Positions 1 through 9,227 of a stretch of 25,071 nucleotides of DNA are shown here, in pieces. The notes under the pieces were generated by a model. The model was not told the DNA's origin and ran no database searches. It saw only the letters and a list, made by a program, of their open reading frames with translations. A program made the position numbers and the translations under genes. The stretch is from positions 1 to 25,071 of the forward strand of contig JBLIOL010000036.1 of assembly GCA_047639615.1 (NCBI GenBank), written 5' to 3'. How positions within the stretch are numbered: the first letter of the stretch is position 1; every line of letters starts with the position of its first letter. This DNA is from CAYWNK01 sp047639615. GTDB lineage: Bacteria; Planctomycetota; UBA1135; GCA-002686595.

Positions 1-885
1 CTCGAGGGCGTCGGGGTTCTTCTTCTGCGGCATCAGGCTCGAGCCCGTGCAGACGGAGTCGCCCAGCTTCAGGAAGCCGGCCTCTTGGCTGGCGTGGAAG
101 ATCCAGTCCTCGGCTAGGCGCGAGAGGTGCACGAGGGATTGTGCGCAGGCGAAGGCAACTTCGGCGGCGTGGTCGCGGGAGGAGACGGCGTCGAGGCTGT
201 TGGCGCTGGCGCGGGCGAAGCCTAAGTCTGTGGCCAAGCTCTCGCGGTCCACGGGCCAGGCCGTGCCGGCCAGTGCGCCTGATCCCAGGGGGCAGACGTC
301 GAAGCGGGTGCGTGCATCGCGCAGGCGGCTGGCGTCGCGCAACAGCATCTCAGCGTAGGCCAGGGCTTGGTGCCCGACGGTCACGGGCTGCGCGCGCTGC
401 AGGTGCGTGTAGCCGGGTAGGGCCAGGTCGGCGGTCTTCTCGGCTAGGTCGGCCAGGGCGGTGACCAGTGCCTTCTGCGCAATGAGTAAGGACTCGATGC
501 GCGTCTTCATGTAGAGGCGCAGATCGGTGGCTACCTGATCGTTGCGGCTGCGGCCCGTGTGTAGCTTGCGGGCTAGGCTGCCCACGCGTTCCTCTAGAGC
601 CGCTTCTACGAAGCCGTGGATGTCCTCGGCGTTGGATTCGCCCAGAGCACTGCTATCGGCGGCGAACTCGGTTTGGAGTTCTTCGAGGGCTTGTTCGAGG
701 GTGCGCACTTCGTCGGCCTCGAGCACGCCTGCTCCGCCCAGGGCACGGGCCCAGGCGGCGCTGCCTTGCAGGTCCACCTGCAAGAGCGCGCAGTCGAAGC
801 TGAGGCTCTGGTTGAAGGCCTCGAAGGCCGGGGCTAGGCCGCCTTGGAAGCGGCCGCCCCAGAGTTGGTGGGTGGCGCTCTTCAT
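1..885 (-). CDS. argH: argininosuccinate lyase ArgH, partial (C-terminus outside window)
   Basis: Cleaves argininosuccinate to arginine and fumarate, the last step of arginine synthesis, in the cytosol. I read 295 codons from ATG at 885 to the window edge; the family is about 460 residues, so roughly a third is missing. Visible landmarks are an N-terminal LWGGRFQ segment, the HTGRSRNDQ substrate motif, GYTHLQRAQP with the conserved His, and the signature GSSLMPQKKNPD loop carrying the catalytic Ser close to the cut end. Its ATG (885-883) overlaps the argG stop TGA in an ATGA arrangement, so it is probably translationally coupled as the last visible gene of the arg operon. Because the C-terminus is not in the window, a fused acetyltransferase domain (ArgH(A) type) cannot be excluded. 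Confidence 0.96.
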   Translation of the reverse strand, partial: MKSATHQLWGGRFQGGLAPAFEAFNQSLSFDCALLQVDLQGSAAWARALGGAGVLEADEVRTLEQALEELQTEFAADSSALGESNAEDIHGFVEAALEERVGSLARKLHTGRSRNDQVATDLRLYMKTRIESLLIAQKALVTALADLAEKTADLALPGYTHLQRAQPVTVGHQALAYAEMLLRDASRLRDARTRFDVCPLGSGALAGTAWPVDRESLATDLGFARASANSLDAVSSRDHAAEVAFACAQSLVHLSRLAEDWIFHASQEAGFLKLGDSVCTGSSLMPQKKNPDALE

Positions 886-2095
886 GAGCTGAGTCCTGCT
901 TCCACGGCCACCTGTCGCGCGACGGTTCCGGGCAAGCCGAAGAGGCGTACGAAGCCCTCGGAGTGCTGGGGGTCGTAGCCGGCGCCCATGGTGAAGCTGG
1001 CCAGGTCCTCCTTGTAGAGCGAAGTCGGACTGGTGCTGGCGACGGTGCGCGCGGTGCCCTTGTAGAGCTCCAGGGTTACTTCGCCCGTGACCGGGACCAT
1101 GGCCTTCTCGAAGAAGGCGTCCAGGGCCTCGCGGGCCGGGTGGAACCACTGGCCGAAGTAGACCAGGCGCGCGTACTCCAGGCCGAGAATGCCGCACAGG
1201 TGCGCTGTCTCGCGCTCGAGGCACAGGGCGCGCAGGCTGCCGAGGGCTTCGTAGAGCAGGGTGCCGCCGGGCGTTTCGTAGAGACCGCGGGACTTCATGC
1301 CTACTAGGCGGTTCTCGACCAGGTCCATGCGGCCGACGCCGTGGATGCTGGCTACGGCGTTCAGTTGCTCGACCAGCTCGACCGGTTGGACGGCCACGCC
1401 GTCGATCTTCTGTGGGATGCCGCGCTCGAATTCGATGCGCACGCGCTGGGGTTTGTCCGGCGCTTCCCTGGGATCCGCCGTGAGCATCCAGACGTCGTCC
1501 GGGGGCGGAGTGCCGGGATCCTCAAGCGGACCGCCCTCGTGCGAGAGGTGCCACAGGTTGCGGTCGCGGGAGTAGATTTTGGCGGCGGTGGCAACGATCG
1601 GAATACCGGCCTTATTGGCGTATTCGATAGCGTCCTCGCGACTCTTGATCTCCCAGTTGCGCCAGGGCGCGATGATCTCCAGATCCGGAGCGAAGGCCAT
1701 GTAACCTAGCTCGAAGCGCACCTGGTCATTGCCCTTGCCAGTGCAGCCGTGGGCCAGGGCGGTGGCGCCGACTTCGCGGGCGTAGGCGACTTGGGCGCGT
1801 GCGAGTACGGGCCGCGCTAGGCTGGTGCCGAGCAAATAGCGGTCCTCGTAGACCGCCAGCGCGCGCAGGGCGGGCCAGCAGGTTTCCGTGACGAACTCGT
1901 GCTGCAGGTCAGCGATTTTGCAGGAGGCAGCACCGGTGGCTAGGGCCTTCTCTTCGAGGCCCACCAACTCGTCGGCGCCTTGGCCCACGTCGCCGGCCAG
2001 GCAGTGCACCTCCCAGCCGCGCTCCTTGAGCCACGGGATGAGGATCGAAGTGTCGAGGCCGCCGGAGTAGGCGAGAACTACGCGCTTGGGATTGG

Positions 2096-2099
<4 letters not shown>
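882..2099 (-). CDS. argG: argininosuccinate synthase ArgG
   Basis: ATP-dependent condensation of citrulline and aspartate to argininosuccinate. The 405-residue protein has the full family length and starts with MTNPKRVVLAYSGGLDTS; the SGGLDTS nucleotide-binding P-loop (residues 12-18) is diagnostic of the PP-loop ATPases. Further conserved stretches are HGCTGKGNDQVRFE and the APWR region in the middle. The ATG (2099-2097) overlaps the argF stop as ATGA and its own stop overlaps the argH start the same way, which fits an operon of coupled genes. No lesions are seen. Confidence rests on sequence recognition of a very conserved family. Confidence 0.98.
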
Positions 2100-3096
<997 letters not shown>

Positions 3097-3109
<13 letters not shown>

Positions 3110-4275
3110 GGCAGAGTGGAGTTGGAAAGAATCTCTTCGAGGACCGTCATGGCCTCGTCGAGTTGGCTCTCGGTGATGATGTACGGGGGTAGGAAGCGCA
3201 GCACGTCGCCGGCGGCGGTGCAGGCCAGGATGCCACGCGCGTGCAGGGCGCTGGCGATGTCTGCGGCGATACCCGGCAGGACGAGGCCCTGCATCAGGCC
3301 GCGGCCGCGGTGCTCGGTGGCGCAGTCGTTGGTAGCGACGATCTGTTCAAGGCGCTTTGTGAGGTAAAGGCCGAGCTCGAGCACGCGTTGGGCGAGACCG
3401 TTTTGGAGGAGTTCTTCGAGCACGACCTTGGCTGAGCACAGGGCCATGGGGCCGCCGCCGAAGGTCGAGCCGTGGTCGCCGGGTTGCAGTACAGCGCGCA
3501 GTTCCTCGCAGGCGAGGGTCGCGCCCATGGGCAGGCCGGCGCCGAGGGGCTTGGCCAGGGTCACGATGTCGGGCTGAACGCCGGCGCTCTGGGCGGCCAA
3601 GAAGGTGCCGGTGCGACCGACGCCGCATTGGACCTCGTCGTGGATCAGGATCGTGCCGCTGTCCGTGCACGCCTTGCGCACGGCGCGCAGGTAGTCGTCT
3701 GAGAGCGTGCGCAGACCGCCCTCGCCCTGGATCGGTTCCAGGATCATGGCGGCGGGGTTCGCGCTGAGGGCCGTGTTCAGCGCGTCCAGGTTTTCGGGCT
3801 CGATGAAGACGCTCTCCAGCAGCTTGCCGAAGGGCTCGCGGTAGGCCGGGTTGGCGGTTACCGAGAGGGAGCCGAGGGTGCGTCCGTGGAAGCCGCCGTC
3901 AAGAGCCACGAAGTGTTGGCGCTCGGGCTTGCCGCGTTGCAGTTGCGCCTTGCGCGCGAGCTTGAGCGCGCACTCGTTAGCCTCGGAGCCGGAGTTCGAG
4001 AAGAACACGCCGGCCATGCCGGTGGCGCCGGTAAGCAGCTCGGAAACGGCCTCCGTAAGCGGATGGCGATAGAGGTTGGAGACGTGTAGGAGCTCTGCTG
4101 CCTGAGTCTGCAAGGCGTCCACCAAGCGCGGGTGTGCGTGGCCCAAGGCAGATACCGCCAAACCGCCGATTAGATCCATCCAATGGCGTCCATTAGCGTC
4201 ATGCAGGTAGACGCCGGAGCCGCCGGTGAAGACGTCGGCCTTAGGCTTGTAGGTCTTGATCAGATGCTCATCCAT
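3097..4275 (-). CDS. argD: acetylornithine aminotransferase ArgD
   Basis: PLP-dependent transamination of N-acetylglutamate semialdehyde to N-acetylornithine; class-III aminotransferase fold. I place the start at ATG 4275-4273 (392 residues, starting MDEHLIKTYKPKADV): it lies seven bases behind a strong GGGAGGA site and matches family length. The open frame extends further upstream, but that part is only the argB gene read in another frame. Landmarks are NSGSEAN (94-100), the PLP-ring Asp213 in HDEVQ and the Schiff-base Lys242 in TLAKPLGAG. Such enzymes often also accept succinyl-diaminopimelate, so a dual role in lysine synthesis is possible. Overlaps argB by 8 nt and argF by 13 nt. Confidence 0.96.
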
Positions 4276-5083
4276 GGACTTCCTCCCGTGCGCTGATGTG
4301 GGTGCCGCCGCCGGGGGCGAGGGCGGCCAGGACGCAGTCTTCCAGCTCGGCGCTGGCGATGACGACGCGGCCATTCGGGAGCGCCTTGGCGGCGCTGGCT
4401 GCTGCGGCCACCTTGGGCAGCATGCCACCCTGGAGGGCGCCTTGTTTGAGTAACTCGGCGTGTTTGACGGGGCCAAGTTCGGCCAGGGGCAGACCCTCGG
4501 CGTCGCGTACGGCTTCCACATCGGAGAGCAGCAGCAGGGCGTCGGCTTCGAGGCCGGCGGCCAGGGGCGCGGCGGCGTGATCGGCGTTGACGTTGTAGAG
4601 CCGGCTGGGGTCGCCGGCCGCGTCCTCCGCGAGTGGCGCCATGGAGGCGATCACGGGAACGTAGCCCAGGGCGCACAGGGCGAGGGGCAGCTTGGGGTGC
4701 ACGGCTTGTACCTCGCCCACGTAGCCCAGTTGAGCGCCGCTGATCTCGAGCGGCCGCGCCTCGAAGCAGCGGCCATCGGCGCCAGTAAGCCCTACGGCGG
4801 GTGCGCCGACGCGGTCCAAGGCGTGCACTAGGCTGCGGTTGACGCTGCCGGCAAGCACCGCCAGGGCGACTTCCGAGGTGGCCTCGTCGGTGACGCGCAG
4901 GCCTTGCACGTAATGGTCTTCGATGCCGAGGCGCGTGCACCAGTGACGGATTTGCTCGCCGCCGCCATGCACGACAATCAGCTCGTGTCCTGCGTTCAGG
5001 GCACTTTGGATGGAGCGCGCGAAACGCAGACGTCCGGCTTCCTCGAGCAGGGGCGCCCCGCCGACCTTGACTAGGATCCTCAT
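4268..5083 (-). CDS. argB: acetylglutamate kinase ArgB
   Basis: Phosphorylates N-acetylglutamate in the cytosol; amino-acid-kinase family. 271 residues. Phosphate-handling Lys6 (VKVGG), GGG at 40-42, GLRVT at 61-65, YNVNAD at 163-168 and the GGMLPK motif with catalytic Lys224 are all present. The protein starts directly at the first strand (MRILVKVGG) and lacks the additional N-terminal helix that arginine-inhibited, hexameric kinases carry, so by family knowledge it should be arginine-insensitive like the E. coli enzyme. The ATG overlaps the argC stop as ATGA. Confidence 0.96.
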   Translation of the reverse strand: MRILVKVGGAPLLEEAGRLRFARSIQSALNAGHELIVVHGGGEQIRHWCTRLGIEDHYVQGLRVTDEATSEVALAVLAGSVNRSLVHALDRVGAPAVGLTGADGRCFEARPLEISGAQLGYVGEVQAVHPKLPLALCALGYVPVIASMAPLAEDAAGDPSRLYNVNADHAAAPLAAGLEADALLLLSDVEAVRDAEGLPLAELGPVKHAELLKQGALQGGMLPKVAAAASAAKALPNGRVVIASAELEDCVLAALAPGGGTHISAREEVHG

Positions 5084-6075
5084 AGCAAGCCCTCTACTTC
5101 GTCGAGTCCGAGCATCAGGTTCATGTTCTGCAGGGCCTGGCTAGCGGCGCCCTTGAGTAGGTTGTCGATCACACTGACCACCACCAGGCTGCCGTTGGCG
5201 GAGGCCACACCCATGTGGCAGCGCGGGCTGTTCTGTACATCGCGCAGGGCCGGGATGCCGCTCTCGAGCACCTTGACTAGGGGCTCGCCTGCGTAGGCCT
5301 GCGCGAGTGCGGCGCGTGCCGAATCCTCTGTGGCGCCGGCGGCCGGCGGCAGGTAGAGGGTTGTGAGAATACCCCTGAAACAGGGTAATAGATGCGGAAC
5401 GAAGACGATGCGGTCACAGTCCGCATGCTCGGCGATCTCGGGTGCGTGGCGGTGTGTTCCGACGCCATAGGCGCGGAAGTTCTCGACCACGTTGTGATAG
5501 AGGGTCGTGTCGGTGGGGGCCTTGCCCGCGCCGGAGACACCACTCTTGGCGTCGGCGATGATCGGGCCCGTCGAGCTGATCTGCTGGGCCTCGAACAAGG
5601 GCAGCAAGGGCAGCAGCACTGAGGTGGGGTAGCAGCCAGGGTTGGCCACCAGGCGTGAGCCTTTGATGCTCTCGCGGTTGTGCTCCACCAGGCCGTAGAC
5701 GGCGGCGTCGAGCAGGTCCGTGGCGGGGTGGGGCTGGCCGTAGGCCGCCTCCCAGGCGACCTGGTTCTTGAGGCGCAGGTCGGCGGAGAGGTCGACCACG
5801 TGGGCGCCCGCGTCCAGTGCGGCGCGCACGTGGGGCGTGGCGACGCCGTGGGGTGTGCACAGGAAGACCGCGTCGAGGCCCTTGAAGGAATCGGCCTGCA
5901 AGACGCTCTGCATGGGCGCTCCGGCGACTGGTGCGTCGCCGGCAGCGGCGCCCGGGCGCGCCGAGTGCACGGCCTTTAGTTCGATGCTGGGGTGGCCCAG
6001 TAGCAGCTTGCAGAGTTCCTGTCCTGCATAGCCGGAGGCACCGACGACTGCGGCTTCAAGCTTCTGGTCGCTCAC
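5080..6075 (-). CDS. argC: N-acetyl-gamma-glutamyl-phosphate reductase ArgC
   Basis: NADPH-dependent reduction of N-acetylglutamyl phosphate to the semialdehyde. 331 residues with the nucleotide-binding GASGYAG loop at 12-18 and the catalytic cysteine in NPGCYPTS (Cys148). The start is GTG (6075-6073), overlapping the argR stop as GTGA, with a GAGGA ribosome binding site about ten bases upstream; MSDQKLEAAVVGASGYAG is the expected beginning of this family. No internal damage. Confidence 0.97.
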   Translation of the reverse strand: MSDQKLEAAVVGASGYAGQELCKLLLGHPSIELKAVHSARPGAAAGDAPVAGAPMQSVLQADSFKGLDAVFLCTPHGVATPHVRAALDAGAHVVDLSADLRLKNQVAWEAAYGQPHPATDLLDAAVYGLVEHNRESIKGSRLVANPGCYPTSVLLPLLPLFEAQQISSTGPIIADAKSGVSGAGKAPTDTTLYHNVVENFRAYGVGTHRHAPEIAEHADCDRIVFVPHLLPCFRGILTTLYLPPAAGATEDSARAALAQAYAGEPLVKVLESGIPALRDVQNSPRCHMGVASANGSLVVVSVIDNLLKGAASQALQNMNLMLGLDEVEGLL

Positions 6076-6530
6076 GGCTTCAGTTCCTCGAGCCGGAGGC
6101 TCAGGGCCAATGCGGCGGCCGGGTCCGGGCTGATGAGCAGCACCGTGTCATCGCCTGCGATGGAGCCCAAGAGGTTGCCTAGGCCGGCGTGGTCTAAGGC
6201 CAGGGCCATGGGTTGGGCGCCGCCGGGCGGAGTATGCATGACCAACAGCTGCTGCGCGGGCTCGAGGCCCAGGCACCACTGGCCGAGGGCCACCCGTAGC
6301 TGGGCTAGAGGGGCTTTCGGGGCTTCGACTCCGGGTCCAGGCAGGCTGTAGCCGGCGGAGCCCTTGATGGCCCCCAAGGCCCTCAAATCCCTGGAGAGAG
6401 TGGCTTGGTTGGCTTCCAGGTCCTGGTCGGCCAAGGCCGCTGCCAGATGCGCCTGGTTGGGGACGGCTCCCTGGCGCAGGAGCTCCAGGATTGCCTGACG
6501 GCGGGTTTGTTGGTGGGATAGGGCAGGCAT
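6072..6530 (-). CDS. argR: arginine repressor ArgR
   Basis: Arginine-dependent hexameric repressor. Starting at ATG 6530 the protein is 152 residues, the usual size. N-terminal winged helix includes ATLSRDLRALGAIK (recognition helix with Ser-Arg-Asp at 46-48); the C-terminal oligomerisation/arginine domain has GSIAGDDTVLLI with the ligand aspartates at about 127-128. The frame is open up to TTG 6581, but that TTG is the first base triplet of a -35 box, and another in-frame ATG at 6551 lies inside the operator, so both longer starts are unlikely. First gene of the arg operon, preceded by paired ARG-box-like sites, which points to autorepression of the entire operon. No Shine-Dalgarno is evident and the leader would be very short. 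Confidence 0.93.
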   Translation of the reverse strand: MPALSHQQTRRQAILELLRQGAVPNQAHLAAALADQDLEANQATLSRDLRALGAIKGSAGYSLPGPGVEAPKAPLAQLRVALGQWCLGLEPAQQLLVMHTPPGGAQPMALALDHAGLGNLLGSIAGDDTVLLISPDPAAALALSLRLEELKP

Positions 6531-6562
6531 AGCTATGCGCTCGAGGTGCATAAATATGCGAA
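6524..6562 (-). promoter_or_regulatory. paired ARG-box-like ArgR operator
   Basis: Two palindromes: GCATAGCTATGC (6527-6538, perfect) and GCATAAATATGC (6548-6559, arms GCATA/TATGC). Their centres are 21 bp apart, which is the spacing of two 18-bp ARG boxes separated by 3 bp in known ArgR operators. The half-sites read GCAT/ATGC instead of the E. coli TGAAT/ATTCA, with AT-rich centre in the second box. One box covers the -10 element and the other covers the argR start codon. ArgR itself is encoded immediately downstream, which supports the assignment. Confidence 0.7.
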
Positions 6563-6581
6563 CCTGGCCCAGGATGGTCAA
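6553..6581 (-). promoter_or_regulatory. sigma70-like promoter of the arg operon
   Basis: On the minus strand TTGACC (6581-6576, five of six matches to the -35 consensus) is followed after 17 bp by CATATT (6558-6553, four of six matches to the -10). Transcription would begin near 6546, about 16 nt before the argR ATG at 6530. The -10 lies inside the upstream ARG-box-like palindrome, the arrangement expected for repression by promoter occlusion. Prediction from sequence only. Confidence 0.6.
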
Positions 6582-6619
6582 GCCCTATCTCTAGGGGAAT
6601 GCCCTCAGACCCTGATTTT

Positions 6620-7600
6620 CTAGCGCCGGCCTAGGGCCGTGTCGCACTGGGCGATCAGGGCGTAGGTGCCGCGGATGTCGGGGTGGTCGAAGGGTTCGTT
6701 CGAAAGGCTGAGGAAGCGCTCGAGGGCTGACTTGGCGCGCGAGTAGCGCTTCATCTCGAACAGCAGCTGACCGCGCCGCGAGTGCAGGTTGGTCATGTTC
6801 GGATCCAGGGAGAGGGCCTGGTCCAGTTGGGCGAGGGCTTCGTCGGAGCGTCCGAAACCGTGCAGGAGTTCGGAGCTCTCCAGGCGTACGAAGGTCTCCA
6901 GCTCCTGGTTGTCGAGCAGGGTGCGGCGTGCGCTAACGCTTGACTCGCCCTTGGCCTCGTTCTCGGTAAGCGTCACGCGGAAGAGCTTGTTGGAGCCTTC
7001 GATGGAGTCTAGTAGTGTTGTGGCGTAGGCCAGGGATTCGTTGTTCTTGCCCTGGTAGCGCGACACACGCATTAGGCCGTTTAGGGCCTCGAAGCTGCCC
7101 GTAAACAGCCTTTCGGCGTCCAGGTAGGCCTCGATGGATTCCTCCCAGGCCTCTATCGAGAGCTTGAGCAGGTCGTCGGCACGGGCTTCCGGATCGGCGG
7201 CTTCCGTGTAGCGCTCGCCGGAGCGAATTACCACGGCGGACTCGGACATCAGAAGGCCCTTGCGCTCCAGGGCTGCGGCCAGGCCGAGGCGCACGCGGAA
7301 GTCGTCTTGGGCTGGGTGATCGCGAAAGATCTGCTCAGCGATGGCGATGTCGCGTGAGGTTCCTAGGTGCTGGTGGCAGCGGCCTTGGATCAAGAGGAAG
7401 CGTTCGTTGTCCTCCTGGATGGCCAGCCCGCGGTAGCACTGGTCCAGGCAGCGCTCGATCTCACCCAGCTCGTAGTAGCGGCCGGCGTTCTCTAGGTAGA
7501 GGCCGAGCTTCTGCTTATCCGTTAGCTCACCGTCAGGGGTGGAGCTGCAGGCGATGAGGAGGGTTAGGAGGGCGAGTCCTAGCAGGCGGGGGCGAATCAT
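6620..7600 (-). CDS. TPR-containing lipoprotein of unknown function
   Basis: From ATG 7600 (326 residues) the protein begins with a short lipoprotein signal peptide: Arg3/Arg5, a hydrophobic run, and the lipobox LIAC with Cys18. A GTG two codons upstream (7606) is an alternative start. The mature part is soluble and rich in helix-turn-helix pairs typical of tetratricopeptide repeats: one near the N-terminus (NAGRYYELGEIERCLDQCYR), and clear ones at the C-terminus (DEALAQLDQALSLDPN followed by KRYSRAKSALERFLSLS). TPR lipoproteins usually act as scaffolds in envelope assembly, but nothing here shows a partner. It stands alone between rqcH (77-bp gap) and argR (89-bp gap) with no obvious own promoter. 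The gene uses the same codons as its neighbours. Confidence 0.85.
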   Translation of the reverse strand: MIRPRLLGLALLTLLIACSSTPDGELTDKQKLGLYLENAGRYYELGEIERCLDQCYRGLAIQEDNERFLLIQGRCHQHLGTSRDIAIAEQIFRDHPAQDDFRVRLGLAAALERKGLLMSESAVVIRSGERYTEAADPEARADDLLKLSIEAWEESIEAYLDAERLFTGSFEALNGLMRVSRYQGKNNESLAYATTLLDSIEGSNKLFRVTLTENEAKGESSVSARRTLLDNQELETFVRLESSELLHGFGRSDEALAQLDQALSLDPNMTNLHSRRGQLLFEMKRYSRAKSALERFLSLSNEPFDHPDIRGTYALIAQCDTALGRR

Positions 7601-7677
7601 GGGCACAGGATAGGGCAGATGGTGTCGCGAGGCGGCGTCTGGCTGGGGCGGATGGGGGATTCGGCCAGATATGGGGG

Positions 7678-9204
7678 CTATTGGGCTCTGGGGCCTTCCG
7701 GGCCTCCCCTGGTAGCGCGCAATAGCTCGGCTACCCGGTCGTGTTGCATACGAACCTGCATGACTCTTCCGCCGGAGAGATTTACCAGGCCTGGCTTGGC
7801 CCCCCTGGGCTTGTGGACGAACTTGCGCTGGGCCACGTGCACGGGGGCCTTGTCGGCCTCTTTTGCCGGCGAGAAGTGGATCGCTAGGAAGGCGGCTTCC
7901 AGCAGGGCCTGCTGGCTGGGTTCGCGGTTCTTCTCCACGCGCAGGATCACGTGGCTGCCTGGGCAGTCGGCCGTGTGCAGCCAGTAGTCGTTGCCACGGG
8001 CGTGGTGGAAGGTGAGCTTGTCGTTGTCCTTGGCGGCGCGACCCACGCGTACCTCGTAGCCGTCGGCCACGGTGAAGACGCGGTAGGGGACGCGCACGGC
8101 GGGGGCTTTGCGCTTGCGCGCATCGGCCTGCTGGAGCGGGTCGAGCAGGCCTTGCTTGACGGCGGCTAGGTCCAGGGCGGTGGGGTCCTCGGCGCTCTCG
8201 GCAGCCTCCAGGAGCTCGGCAAGCGCGAGCACCTTGGCGCGTGCGCGCTCCAGTTCGGAGGCAACGCTTTCGCGGGCGCGTTCGAGCTTGTGGAAGCGAT
8301 CGAAGGTGCGTTGCAGGTTCTGTTGTGGCGTGCGCTTGGGATCAAGCTCGATGCTGCGCAGGGGCGTGCCTTCAGTGAACCAGTCCTCAAGTTCGATGGA
8401 CTCCATTCCACGCTTTAGACGTCCTAGGGCGGACTTTAGCAGCTCGCCGTCCTCGCGCACACGGTCCGCGCCTTCGGCGGCGGCGGCGCGTTGTTCGAGG
8501 CCGACTACCAGGCCCTTCGCGCGGTCATGCTTACGCTTGGCGCGCGCCGCGAGGCGCTTGCCCGCGTCCATGCGGTGTGCCTCTTGCGCCAGGGGCTCGA
8601 GGGTGCGTTCCACACGCCAGGAGAGAGGTGCGCGATCCGGAACAGGTCCGGGGGGAACTTCGTCGGGTTGGGGGAAGCTCTCGGCGATGGAGGGAGGTTC
8701 GGGGCCGCTGGGAGCACCGGCGCCACCGGGCGCGTCCCAGGTGCTGCCTGGGGCTAGGCGCTCGGCGTTCTTGCCGTGGCCCGGGACCAGTAGGTCTAGG
8801 ATCTGTTCGTTTTGGTCCAGCAGTAAGAGGTTCGCGCGCCGGCCGAAGAGCTCCAGGGCCAGGGTGCGGGCCTTGCCGGAGGGGCCGCCTTTGAACTCCA
8901 CAAAGACGATGCGGTCGCCGCGCACCTGGCTAACCGAGCGCACCTCGGCGCCGAGTAGTTCCTGCTGTAGACCCTCGTAGAAGGGACTTATTGGTCCATC
9001 GTGCCGATAGGTGCGGCCTTGCTGGAGGTGCACGCGGGCAGCCTCGGGGTGCGCCGAGAGGCGCAGGCGCAGCACTGGCGGGGCGCCTTCCAGGCCCTCC
9101 CGCGGCTCGATCACGAGCAACACATCACGGGGCGGCAGGGCCGCCACGTCCTTGACCCGCCCACCAGTGAGCAGAGCACCTACCTCGCGGCAGAGCTCGC
9201 CCAC
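7678..9204 (-). CDS. rqcH: RqcH/NFACT-family ribosome quality-control protein
   Basis: NFACT proteins of the RqcH/Rqc2 type bind stalled 50S subunits and add alanine tails. 508 residues from GTG 9204. Order: NFACT-N (about 1-160, with GGR at 14-16 and the Asp97-Arg98 pair equivalent to the pair needed for tailing in B. subtilis RqcH), a Pro/Gly linker, a long coiled coil (about 205-360 with LDPKRTPQQNLQRTFDRFHKL), and NFACT-R (about 372-470, GRAAKDNDKLTFHHARGNDYWLH). The helix-hairpin-helix part between NFACT-N and the coiled coil seems shortened or absent. No Shine-Dalgarno precedes the GTG; an in-frame CTG at 9231 has GAGGA six bases upstream and overlaps the ndk stop as CTGA, so the true start may be there (517 residues). 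Older annotations call such proteins fibronectin-binding. Confidence 0.88.
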   Translation of the reverse strand: MGELCREVGALLTGGRVKDVAALPPRDVLLVIEPREGLEGAPPVLRLRLSAHPEAARVHLQQGRTYRHDGPISPFYEGLQQELLGAEVRSVSQVRGDRIVFVEFKGGPSGKARTLALELFGRRANLLLLDQNEQILDLLVPGHGKNAERLAPGSTWDAPGGAGAPSGPEPPSIAESFPQPDEVPPGPVPDRAPLSWRVERTLEPLAQEAHRMDAGKRLAARAKRKHDRAKGLVVGLEQRAAAAEGADRVREDGELLKSALGRLKRGMESIELEDWFTEGTPLRSIELDPKRTPQQNLQRTFDRFHKLERARESVASELERARAKVLALAELLEAAESAEDPTALDLAAVKQGLLDPLQQADARKRKAPAVRVPYRVFTVADGYEVRVGRAAKDNDKLTFHHARGNDYWLHTADCPGSHVILRVEKNREPSQQALLEAAFLAIHFSPAKEADKAPVHVAQRKFVHKPRGAKPGLVNLSGGRVMQVRMQHDRVAELLRATRGGPEGPRAQ

Positions 9205-9227
9205 ATGGCGTGCGGCAAGGCGCGGGT

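Noticed and set aside
59..62. Possibility that SLRTR in ArgF marks an acetyl- or succinyl-ornithine carbamoyltransferase (protein residues 59-63 of the gene at 2096-3109)
   Set aside because: The SMG ornithine loop and HCLPAHRG motif fit ordinary ornithine carbamoyltransferase, and SLRTR also occurs in that family; the coordinates given here are residue-based only as a label.
4276..4521. N-terminal extension of argD by 82 codons
   Set aside because: The extension lies wholly within argB read in another frame; the ATG at 4275 has a strong ribosome binding site and gives the normal length.
6531..6581. Longer argR beginning at TTG 6581 or ATG 6551
   Set aside because: The TTG forms the -35 box and the ATG sits in the operator; the 152-residue form matches the family.
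8108..8980. A 290-codon plus-strand open frame inside rqcH
   Set aside because: Ser/Arg/Ala-rich low-complexity translation typical of a shadow frame; the minus strand carries recognisable NFACT domains over the same bases.
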